From: Undaria pinnatifida
Lineage: Eukaryota; Sar; Phaeophyceae; Laminariales; Alariaceae
Direction: 5' to 3'
Length of the DNA stretch: 64,000 nucleotides
Assembly (NCBI GenBank): GCA_012845835.1
Contig: JABAKD010000019.1
Span: 11,106,344 to 11,170,343 of the forward strand
Made by a program: the position numbers and the translations under genes. The notes below the pieces were generated by a model. That model did no database searches. It saw nothing but the letters and a program-made list of their open reading frames with translations, and was not told the origin of the DNA. Of the stretch, positions 56,148-64,000 are shown piece after piece (positions within the stretch are counted from its first letter, which is position 1; each line of letters starts with the position of its first letter).

Positions 56148-56740
56148 ATAGCCCACCCTGGTCCATCGTCGCCATATAAAGGGCGTGCGGTGGAACAACT
56201 CTCGTATATGAGATTGTGTTTCGCAGGGGCTACATCACTATAGTACCATTCGCAAAATCCGCCCGATTACTGGCTGCAACCCTCCCCAAAGCAATACCTC
56301 GTTAAATGTACTACTACAATTCTCGTATAGCCAAAATGCCGCCTTCGGCGTACCCCGATTGCGTAATTCCCAATCCCGGAAGAAGAAAAATCTGCCAAAT
56401 GTCCACCCTGGTCCACCGTTGCCTTATGGGGGCGTGTGGCGGGACAACTCTCGTACGTGAGGTTGCGTATCGCAGGGACTACTGGACGACCGTGATAAAC
56501 CCTGCCCTAAAAGCATGCCAGGAAAAATACACCGCTCCAATCCCACTAAGTATTGCAATTCTCGTAGACTAAAATTCTGTGTACCCTGCTTGCGTAACTG
56601 CGATTCGCGCCCCCCCTCCCGTGAGGTTAACCTGTAGCCTGGTCGTCCTACTACTCGAACCTCCAACCCTGCCCCTATTTCTGCTGGTATGGCAACCCCG
56701 CCCCTCCCGTAAGTTACCCTGCAGCCTGGTCATGTCCCGC
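56148..56740. repeat. Imperfect tandem repeats downstream of the young gypsy pol
   Basis: Two copies of about 250 bp (from 56148 and 56402) share CCACCCTGGTCCA, ACAACTCTCGTA, GCAGGG.CTAC and AATTCTCGTA. A smaller pair shares CCCTCCCGT and AGCCTGGTC (56607 and 56703). The stretch probably belongs to the 3' LTR or 3' noncoding region of the gypsy on the right; that cannot be tested without its 5' LTR. Confidence 0.65.
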
Positions 56741-56773
56741 TGTCCGCAGTCACCGCCCCCCCCCGCGACACCT

Positions 56774-56980
56774 CTAATCCAACGATGGTGTGTAGTTATT
56801 CGGGCTTCGCGTTCGCTGATGCACATGCCAGCACCAAGATCCTCGCTCCTCGCTAACGGTTGTTAGTGTCTCCTTCGATAAATGTACGTTGTATTGCTTC
56901 CCCAGGTCTAGCATCTTTATGGTATGCGGTAGACTTTTACTCTCCGCGTCCTCCGCTAGTCCCACCACTCGCGCCAGCTG
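56774..56980 (-). CDS. In-frame extension of gypsy pol beyond its UAG
   Basis: After TAG at 56983-56981 the same frame stays open to the next TAG near 56774, giving QLARVVGLAEDAESKSLPHT, IKMLDLGKQYNVHLSKETLT and SEERGSWCWHVHQ. The composition is protein-like. It may be a former pol C-terminus, a readthrough tail, or chance. Confidence 0.35.
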   Translation of the reverse strand, partial: QLARVVGLAEDAESKSLPHTIKMLDLGKQYNVHLSKETLTTVSEERGSWCWHVHQRTRSPNNYTPSLD

Positions 56981-59900
56981 CTATCCTGCGTGGGTCGTTT
57001 TGAAATAGATGTACGAACCAACGATGTCAGGTGAATACAGACTCGGCCGTGCTCGGACGTCACAGCACACCATATATCCGGTCGGTACATGTCTCTCGCC
57101 TTTTTCTCGGGCAATAGCTCGCTTAGCTACTTGAACTCTGTACCGGCGATATTTCGTGTTGTCCCCTCTGACTTGCACGGGTTCTCCCGCCCAGTATCTC
57201 ATCACCAAGTTTCCGTACTGCGTTAAATCCTCTTCGTGTTCCCATGTGGGGCGCTCTACCTCATCCCAGTACGTATAATATTGCACCGCAATTTTGCCGC
57301 CCAGCCCTCTCGTCAGTCGGTGTTTGCTTAGTTTTCGGGGCGTGACGCGGTGTGTGTCTAGCTCTGCGGTCACGTCATCAGTCGTCAGGTGGAACGGGGG
57401 TGATATCTCCGAGTATTTGTTTAGAACGTAGTTGCTCATGGCCCACGGCAAAAACCTCGGCGCAGTTTCTCCTCCGTGGGGGTTAAAGCATTTCTTACAC
57501 CGGTGTACCGACACGCGCGCATTTATCCCGCGATGACCGGGCTCATCAGCTTTAATGTCCGATAGTAGTAACTTCGGTCCCACTTCACGTCCATCAGCCA
57601 TTTTATCGGGCCCGACCAATAACACCTTGTACGGTCCTGTCCAACAGTTGGCTAGTTTACTGACCAGCGCGAACGCCTTCACGTTCGAGCTGCCTTCTGC
57701 CGGTTTTATTACGTGTTTCCCTCCTCCCGTGATAGTGCTGTGGTCGTCATACACCCATACCCAGTCTCCCGTTTCGAACCTCGTTTTGTTGTTCATAATT
57801 TGCTCGATCTCATCGTTTGCGGCTTGATGCTTCGCCTTTGTGAGCCGGTCCTCCTCCCTTACTAGGTTATACGCGCGCACCTGCCTATCCCGCATCAACC
57901 CCAAGTAGTCGAGGTGGTCTCTTTTCTCGCTCTGGTGACCTTTCACGCCACTACCTTCTAAGATCGTCATCGGCAACCGTGGATAACGCCCGATGTGTAC
58001 TTCATTGGGCGCCAAGCCTGTACCCCTGCTCACGTTGTTGTTGTGGGCTGCAATGGCGTGCAATAACATCTCGTCCCGATTCTTTTGGTCGTCTGCGATG
58101 AGATAGGCCAACATTTGGCACAGGGTGTGGTTCAACCTCTCCACCATGCCATTAGTTTGGGGGTGGTATGAGCTCGTGTACTTTTTTACGGACCCCAGCA
58201 TTTTGAAAACCCCCCCGCACACTACTGACACAAATTCCGTTCCGCGGTCAGATAAAAAGGTATGTGGGCACCCCCACCTCGGAATATAATCGTGTACTAA
58301 CCGTGCAGCACAACCTTCCGTAGTTTTCTCCTCTTTCGTAATCGCGTATGCCTCCGCGTGTCTGCTAAATAAATCCACCACTAGGAATACGTACGCATTA
58401 CCTTTAGCCGTGGTCGGCAAGGGTCCCAACAGGTCGAAAGCTACCATCTGTCCTGGTCTGTTCGGCAAGGGAAGGGATATCAGAGGCCACCGCACAGTTT
58501 GCCTCGTGCTTTTTCGGGCCTGGCAAGTATAGCATCTTCGAATCCACCACTTTACGCTCTCAGCCATGCCAATCCACCAATAAAATAGCTGTAACAGACC
58601 CAGAGTCACCTTTTCGCCCAGGTGTACTGCCTCCTTGTGCGCACAGTCCATCACCCATGGTCTCAGCAGCAGCGGCACGTAGGTCCGCACCGGCTCGTCT
58701 CCCAGCAACCTCTCGTATTGTCCGGGATGTCTGTTCGGACGATCCGCAGGGACACGCGACGGACGTCGGACGAGCAGTTTATCGGAGTTGGGAAGTTCCA
58801 TTAGTTCACCTTGCGCTACTAACCGTTTCACTTCCTGCACGTCCACTGTTGGGTTTAATCCGTCCCCGGTTATGTCGCTGCTCGGTGTGCCATTTGCTAA
58901 ACACGTCATTACTACCCGCGCAGTGTCATCCTTACCCTGTGCCGCCGCCCAATCTTTTACCGTTTTCTGGCATGGATTTTCCCCAAACTCGCATGCCGCT
59001 TCACTGTTAAATTCCTCCTCTGGGATTTCGAGTAGTCCGGCATCGATTTGACCCGCCTCGGCCCCTGCCCCGGCGCTATCGCCTCCTTCACCTGGATTTA
59101 TTACTGCCACGTCCTGCTTTGACCTTGAGCCTAGAAGCTCCCTTCCTTCCTTGGTCATTGGGCATGCGTGTAACATTAGGCCGGGTTCTAGTTGGCCGCG
59201 GACTACGGAACTCTCGTCGGGATAGGTCAGCGGGCTGTCGTCAGGTACCGCATACACTCGCGGACCCTCCGGTGGTCTCGTCTGGTTTTGCTTACATTTT
59301 CGGTCCCTCTGTAGCCGCTGCCACGACAGTCGCGCCTGCTCGTCCGTGGTTGGTGGCGCCGGTCGATGTTCCTTCTTCCCCCCCTCAGAATGGTCGCCCG
59401 CCGGCATTGCCAGCCCACCCAAGAATGTTCCCGCCCGTCCCCGTAACCGAGGCTGCACTCCGCTGGCACCTATAAAGTAAACGTCAATGTCCGTGGGGTC
59501 AGTCAGGCGTAGCTTAGCGTCGAGGGCGTCTTCTGTTGCCGGCAACGGCAGTCTAGACATGAGGTCCGCGTTCCCGTTCAATTTTCCTGGTCGGTACACT
59601 AACTTGTACGTGTATGCACTCAAGAAGTCATACCACCGTTGTACGCGGTTAACTTTCGTTGCGAGGCTCTCAAGGTTCTTTAGCGGTTGGTGGTCGCTTA
59701 TTACGACGAATGGTATACCGTAGAACAGTTGCCGGTTTTTCTTCACGGCCCATACTATGGCGGCACACTCAAGTTCTGTCGCGCTCCAATTTTTTTCGTT
59801 GGGAAGCGTTGCTCGGCTTAGGAAACAGATCGGACGTGTCGTGCCATCCCGCTGCTCCTGCTCGACCACGGCGCCCAGCCCGTCCACTGACGCATCCGTG

Positions 59901-62900
59901 ATTAATTGGAACGGCCGGTCCCCTGAGATTGCCGCGGGAAAGTCTGGAAAAGCCAAGACTCTGGGGCTCGATAGTTGTTCTAGCAAGGTCTGCACGATCT
60001 GAGTGTGTTCCGCTGTGAACTCAAAACGGGCCCCCTTCTTCAGTAGTGCATTCAGCGTTTTCGTTTCCGCGGCCATTTTTGGCAAAAATTTCCTGTAGTA
60101 ACTCACTGCTCCCATCAGTGAGCGCAGCTGACTGACGTTTGTAGGCATCGGCATTTTTAGTAATGCTTCTACTTTTCCGGGGTCTGGCGCGATGCCTTCG
60201 GCTGTTATCCGGTGGCTTAAAAACTTCACCACTTTGACTCCGAGGTGCGCCTTCTTTGGTGCTAGTTTCAAATTAAAATTAGTGAGTCGTTCCAAGAACT
60301 TCCGGAGATCGTTGACATGTTCACCCCCATTTTTGGAAAAGCAGACGATGTCATCAATGAATAAACGTACCCGCTCCAAACCCTCGCACACGCGGAGCAT
60401 GATAGACTGAAACCACCCTGGGCTAGACGCAAGTCCCATCGGCATAACTGTCCACTCCCAGTTTCCGGATTGAGTGCATACCGCAGTCAGGGGGATGGAG
60501 TCTTCGTGTATGGAGCACTGAAAAAAACCGCTGACCAGGTCCATCGTACTAAAAACCTGGGCACCACCGAGATCAGCTAGTAGGTCATCTACCGTTGGCA
60601 ACGGCAAGACCGGTATAACTGATTGTTCGTTGAGCCGCTTGTAGTTGCACGTTATCCTAATCCTACCGTCCGATTTCGCGATTACGACTAATGGGGAGCT
60701 CCAGTTCGAATACGACCGGCGTAGGATTCCGGCTAAGACTAGTTTGTCGATTTCAGTTTGCACCTTTGCCGCCAGTACCGGAGAGTGGCGGTATGGTCGC
60801 TGCTTGACTGGCCGTGCATCGTTCTTCAGTAGTATGCGGAATGGATCTACGGTGACGTGACCTAGGTCTGTACTGTGACGCGAGAAACGATGTTCGTATG
60901 TACACAGCAGGTCTCCGAGAGTATCGATATTGGCCTCCGTCCATAACGCCTTATCAAAATCGAATTGAATGTCGTGCAAGTGTGGTGGCACCCGTTTCCA
61001 CAGACGTATGAAAGCTGCGCGTTGCTTCTCGTCTAAGGCTTCTAGCACTGCTTCAGGGGGCTCGCGAGGTGCTTCAGGTGCCCTATCGGCCGCGTCCACC
61101 GCATTAACCGTTTCTAGAGGTGTGGTAATGAACTGCGCTTTGGCTAGGTCACTTTTTATCAGGGGCGCGCCCCCTGTTCCCAGTTTCATGCCCGGCTGCA
61201 TTAAACAGGGTTGCTCTCCCGTATGGCTGAAAGGAATTTCTGAGGTGCCGGCCTCAACTACTGCTTCCCGGGGTAACCAGCCTTTGTTGAATCGTATGTA
61301 ATACATCCCGTCGGCCGCCTTCGTGCCGTCTGTATTAGTGATATCGATTTTAACCCATGACACAGCGTTTGGAATTCTGCTCCGCTTTCCCGCAAAGCGG
61401 GCAACAACGGCCGTGCTACTGCTGGGTTCTACTAGCCCGACTGCATTGTTGACCCAATCTGAATAACGTTGGGCATTTTCGGCATTCCTCTGTTCGCGCG
61501 CGGTAAATGTTAACACTGTTTCGTTTTCATTGATGTCCACGTACTTTCGTATCGGGAAATCCGCCCATCCATCACGTCCGATCAATATAGCGTGCGTCAT
61601 GGCGTCGTCGGGTACTACGTGCGCATGCACCGCCAAGCAAACCGTCGGCACGCGTCCCCCCCCCGAGACGATTCCCCCTTCCCCTCCCATCTGTATGTTT
61701 AGCCGTACGCTGCTGGATGTGATCAGTGGGATACCATGGAAGCCCCCCCATTTCCTTTCTGGTGTCTTTGACCACCCATTCTGTGACGCAGACCCACATG
61801 CCAGCATGCGCTCCCATACCTTGCTTTGAATAAAGGTGGACGGGCTCCCGGTGTCCAGTAGTACCGTGCACGCATGCGTCCGCGTGGCCTTGGATCCCCC
61901 GAAGATGTGCGCTCGAGCCGTGTGTCGCCACCTGTCCAGCGTTACTCTTCCCCCAACCGCTCGCGTGAACTCCGGCAGGTAGTCCGCCCGCTCTCCGGTT
62001 GCGATATCCACCTCGCACGGTGGGAAGACAGCGGGATGCTCGTTATCATGCTGGGGCTCGAGTACGTATATGCTGTCCGGCATACCTGGCGTGTTCGAAA
62101 AATCTCCGCTCTGAACACGACTACTACCATTATGGCTCAGTGCATTTGAGGTCGTGTTGGATACATCAACACATTCATCTCGCTCAAATATGGTCGGCAT
62201 AATATCTACGTTTGTACATTGTTTCACTCGTGAGTGCTGTACCTTCCTCCGGGTGTTGCCACCTTTACCGTTACCGTTCAGTGTATGATTTGCCACTGTC
62301 GGCGGGGAAAACACGCGATCTTTGCTAGGTGGGCCAGATGTCGCTCCCCGATTCCAACCTCCCCGAGCTCTAAAATTACTACCTGTGGGGGGTATCTCTG
62401 ACTTCAAGTGATCAATTGAAGCGGGCCCGCTCATGACCCCGTTGGCGTGGTGCAGTGACTCATATATGGTTTGACCACTCTCCAACACACTCAACGATTT
62501 CTCGTTGCTACGAACTAGTGATTTTCTCGGTAGCTTATCCCGAGTCCGTACACTGTCCGGACGGCCTAGCCCGCTCGCTTCTCTACAATAAGCGGCGGAA
62601 CTTGTGCAAAGTGATGGTACCATGTTGGCTGCGCGCAATCGGACGGCGGGGTAATTACTTCCGCTCGCTCCGGAGAGACGACTACCGACTACACCCCCAC
62701 TCTTACCGCTTATAGGCAGATCGTATCCTGCCTCTTGGCCTGGAACCGTGTTGTGCACCACGATTCCCGCCGAACTCTTCCGTGCATCCTGCGATTGGAG
62801 GGCCACCCCTCCGTTTCCGGTCTCCTTTGATCCGGATTTACCTGTATTCGCATACGAGCGCAACAACGGGGGCCGTGGTGCTACCGGCAAGTCGGCCCAC

Positions 62901-62914
62901 TTACCGCCGCCTCC
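56981..62914 (-). CDS. pol: Pol polyprotein of the young gypsy (protease, RT, RNase H, integrase, chromodomain)
   Basis: This is open for about 1977 codons after the gag UGA. Counting from the TTG at 62890: protease DTGS near 345 (VLLDTGSPSTFIQ), RT from about 690 with FIDDIVCF near 842, RNase H DASVDGLGAVVEQEQ near 996, integrase zinc module with CYTCQARK near 1417-1460, the catalytic core with VAFDLLGPLP near 1483, FLSDRGTEF near 1547 and HPQTNGMVERLNH near 1577, and the chromodomain-like YWDEVERPTWEHEEDL near 1870-1910. All catalytic residues are present. No ATG is needed or evident at the start, which fits translation as a gag-pol fusion. The TTG is not a believable start. Confidence 0.93.
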   Translation of the reverse strand, partial: GGGGKWADLPVAPRPPLLRSYANTGKSGSKETGNGGVALQSQDARKSSAGIVVHNTVPGQEAGYDLPISGKSGGVVGSRLSGASGSNYPAVRLRAANMVPSLCTSSAAYCREASGLGRPDSVRTRDKLPRKSLVRSNEKSLSVLESGQTIYESLHHANGVMSGPASIDHLKSEIPPTGSNFRARGGWNRGATSGPPSKDRVFSPPTVANHTLNGNGKGGNTRRKVQHSRVKQCTNVDIMPTIFERDECVDVSNTTSNALSHNGSSRVQSGDFSNTPGMPDSIYVLEPQHDNEHPAVFPPCEVDIATGERADYLPEFTRAVGGRVTLDRWRHTARAHIFGGSKATRTHACTVLLDTGSPSTFIQSKVWERMLACGSASQNGWSKTPERKWGGFHGIPLITSSSVRLNIQMGGEGGIVSGGGRVPTVCLAVHAHVVPDDAMTHAILIGRDGWADFPIRKYVDINENETVLTFTAREQRNAENAQRYSDWVNNAVGLVEPSSSTAVVARFAGKRSRIPNAVSWVKIDITNTDGTKAADGMYYIRFNKGWLPREAVVEAGTSEIPFSHTGEQPCLMQPGMKLGTGGAPLIKSDLAKAQFITTPLETVNAVDAADRAPEAPREPPEAVLEALDEKQRAAFIRLWKRVPPHLHDIQFDFDKALWTEANIDTLGDLLCTYEHRFSRHSTDLGHVTVDPFRILLKNDARPVKQRPYRHSPVLAAKVQTEIDKLVLAGILRRSYSNWSSPLVVIAKSDGRIRITCNYKRLNEQSVIPVLPLPTVDDLLADLGGAQVFSTMDLVSGFFQCSIHEDSIPLTAVCTQSGNWEWTVMPMGLASSPGWFQSIMLRVCEGLERVRLFIDDIVCFSKNGGEHVNDLRKFLERLTNFNLKLAPKKAHLGVKVVKFLSHRITAEGIAPDPGKVEALLKMPMPTNVSQLRSLMGAVSYYRKFLPKMAAETKTLNALLKKGARFEFTAEHTQIVQTLLEQLSSPRVLAFPDFPAAISGDRPFQLITDASVDGLGAVVEQEQRDGTTRPICFLSRATLPNEKNWSATELECAAIVWAVKKNRQLFYGIPFVVISDHQPLKNLESLATKVNRVQRWYDFLSAYTYKLVYRPGKLNGNADLMSRLPLPATEDALDAKLRLTDPTDIDVYFIGASGVQPRLRGRAGTFLGGLAMPAGDHSEGGKKEHRPAPPTTDEQARLSWQRLQRDRKCKQNQTRPPEGPRVYAVPDDSPLTYPDESSVVRGQLEPGLMLHACPMTKEGRELLGSRSKQDVAVINPGEGGDSAGAGAEAGQIDAGLLEIPEEEFNSEAACEFGENPCQKTVKDWAAAQGKDDTARVVMTCLANGTPSSDITGDGLNPTVDVQEVKRLVAQGELMELPNSDKLLVRRPSRVPADRPNRHPGQYERLLGDEPVRTYVPLLLRPWVMDCAHKEAVHLGEKVTLGLLQLFYWWIGMAESVKWWIRRCYTCQARKSTRQTVRWPLISLPLPNRPGQMVAFDLLGPLPTTAKGNAYVFLVVDLFSRHAEAYAITKEEKTTEGCAARLVHDYIPRWGCPHTFLSDRGTEFVSVVCGGVFKMLGSVKKYTSSYHPQTNGMVERLNHTLCQMLAYLIADDQKNRDEMLLHAIAAHNNNVSRGTGLAPNEVHIGRYPRLPMTILEGSGVKGHQSEKRDHLDYLGLMRDRQVRAYNLVREEDRLTKAKHQAANDEIEQIMNNKTRFETGDWVWVYDDHSTITGGGKHVIKPAEGSSNVKAFALVSKLANCWTGPYKVLLVGPDKMADGREVGPKLLLSDIKADEPGHRGINARVSVHRCKKCFNPHGGETAPRFLPWAMSNYVLNKYSEISPPFHLTTDDVTAELDTHRVTPRKLSKHRLTRGLGGKIAVQYYTYWDEVERPTWEHEEDLTQYGNLVMRYWAGEPVQVRGDNTKYRRYRVQVAKRAIAREKGERHVPTGYMVCCDVRARPSLYSPDIVGSYIYFKTTHAG

Positions 62915-64000
62915 TCAGTTGTTTCTACGCGTCCTACGGTTCTCGTGCCATTGGCACAACCGCTGCTGCCACCTGCGCCACCGTGTCATTACCTCTGCTG
63001 GTGTCCCCTCGCCCACCGCTGGGTGAATTATGTTCGATCGATTAATGTATGCAGCTGGACAGTTGCGGGCAAAATGGGTATCGTCCCCACAGTTTAAGCA
63101 GCGTGGACCAAAAGCTCTGCGAGCAGCATCTTTAGACTCGCGGTCTGCATAGTGGATGTAAAAGGGTGGCTCATCATTATTTTTTCCGAAGCCTCCTTGC
63201 TTCTGCATGATAGTGTACACCTTGCGAAATTCTGCTTCCTCATCCTCGAAGTCAGCCTCGCTTTGATCCACCGCCATGACTCCCCCTAACTTTTGGCTGC
63301 CGTAGGTTTGTGGGTATGTCCTGCTTCTCATTACCATCTGACTATCCCCCCCCCGGATACGAGTCGAGTGGCTCGCTACCGTCTGGTTTAGTGACAGGTC
63401 ATCCAGCGCGGCCAGAAGTTCGTCTACATCTGAGAATGGTACCGTGCGCATATTTCGGCCCGAAAAGATCTGTGCGCTCAGGGACGCGAACTGGTCATCT
63501 ATGCTAGTCTTAATAGCAAGCTGCATGGTTCCGTCGTCAGGTACGACTTGGCCCGAACACCTGACATTGGACACTAACAGTCGTAGCTCTCCCTGGTACA
63601 CCGAGAAGGGCGTTCCATGCGGAACTACTAGATTTTGTAGGGCCTGCATTACGGTGGCCGGAGAGGCCCGGCTCAAACCCCGACACAACGCACGCAATAT
63701 GTGATCAAACACTTCCTGACCGTTCTGACCCGCATCCAGTAGCTTGCCACCCTGTGCAAACGCGTCCGTGACCAGAGTCTTCATCGGGGCCGCCTGCGCA
63801 GAAGACGCGCGCACGGAACGGAGGACATGTCGCTCTAAAACTTTTTTCCAGCCTCTGGTCCAGGCGTCCGATTCCGTATCATCGCACGCTACCCGTACAC
63901 TCTCAATGGCATTTCGCAAGGCGGACGTGAAGTGTACGAGTTCTGGTACGTTGTGGTCAGAAGAAAAAGGGATGCAGGGTAGAGCGATCAAGACATTGGT
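62915..64000 (-). CDS. gag: Gag of the young gypsy, N-terminus beyond the window
   Basis: The frame is open to the window edge. The capsid-like part reads VFDHILRALCRGLSRASPA, TPFSVYQGELRLLVSNVRCS and VDELLAALDDLSLNQ. The zinc knuckle is CLNCGDDTHFARNC (C-x2-C-x4-H-x4-C), and the end is RTRRNN before TGA at 62917-62915. It matches the layout of the decayed gypsy gag at 24118-26859. Gag coats and packages the RNA. Confidence 0.9.
   Translation of the reverse strand, partial: TNVLIALPCIPFSSDHNVPELVHFTSALRNAIESVRVACDDTESDAWTRGWKKVLERHVLRSVRASSAQAAPMKTLVTDAFAQGGKLLDAGQNGQEVFDHILRALCRGLSRASPATVMQALQNLVVPHGTPFSVYQGELRLLVSNVRCSGQVVPDDGTMQLAIKTSIDDQFASLSAQIFSGRNMRTVPFSDVDELLAALDDLSLNQTVASHSTRIRGGDSQMVMRSRTYPQTYGSQKLGGVMAVDQSEADFEDEEAEFRKVYTIMQKQGGFGKNNDEPPFYIHYADRESKDAARRAFGPRCLNCGDDTHFARNCPAAYINRSNIIHPAVGEGTPAEVMTRWRRWQQRLCQWHENRRTRRNN

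Larger units (their letters stand above)
56740..64000 (-). mobile_element. Young Ty3/gypsy chromovirus, truncated by the window edge
   Basis: Gag (63999-62915), a UGA, and pol (62914-56981) read leftwards in one frame. Coding is intact across about 7 kb apart from that codon. The 5' LTR and primer site lie beyond 64000. A polypurine candidate, CGCGGGGGGGGGCGG before TGACTG, lies at about 56749-56766 on the minus strand. Domain order PR-RT-RH-INT-chromodomain places it with chromoviruses. Confidence 0.9.

Noticed and set aside
56774-56980. Envelope gene of the young gypsy
   Set aside because: The open stretch is under 80 codons, in frame with pol, and shows no signal peptide or membrane span.
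62888-62890. TTG at 62890 as the true start of pol
   Set aside because: Eukaryotic initiation at this TTG is unlikely; the frame is open from the gag stop, so pol is best seen as part of a gag-pol reading.

Overview
The window is eukaryotic nuclear DNA. Two host genes carry spliceosomal introns with clear GT/AG borders and introns of about 0.4-1.8 kb, and most of the remaining sequence is retrotransposons. Intron density, GC level and element style would fit a stramenopile such as a brown alga, but that assignment is inference. No prokaryotic operons, Shine-Dalgarno sites or CRISPR arrays were seen.

Layout. 338-2469 (-): exons of a RAD18-like E3 ubiquitin ligase (RING, then a SAP domain spread over two exons). 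3236-6025: a field of short inverted-repeat modules built on ACCTATTG/CAATAGGT, with a TIR element (3916-4505) and a 42-bp minisatellite. 6868-7288: an intact 421-bp TRIM. 7377-14707 (+): a nine-exon OST3/OST6 (TUSC3/MAGT1) oligosaccharyltransferase subunit, the best host gene here. 16320-29141 (-): a decayed Ty3/gypsy chromovirus with both LTRs and a primer site, its RT core lost and its integrase split by a tRNA-derived SINE. 30395-36200 (+): a Ty1/copia element with 304/305-bp LTRs and in-frame UAG codons. 37451-38237: a TIR element with TA at both ends. 44529-52150: a DIRS-like tyrosine-recombinase retrotransposon with about 0.3-kb inverted terminal repeats. 53916-54839 (+): a two-exon gene end of unknown function with a second TRIM (54320-54688) in its intron. 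56740-64000 (-): a Ty3/gypsy chromovirus with open gag and pol, running off the right edge.

Main points. Three unrelated elements (two TRIMs and the older gypsy) share a primer site beginning TGGCGTCGTCG; the longest match complements a tRNA-Ser-type 3' end. In the TRIMs this site overlaps an A-box-like sequence and is followed by a B box. In the young gypsy, gag and pol are one frame separated only by UGA, and pol is followed in frame, beyond UAG, by 73 further codons. In the copia element every nonsense codon that is not tied to a frameshift is UAG. The host OST gene itself ends in UAG at the expected place, so a genome-wide code change is not supported. Stretches with no supported gene are listed as such.
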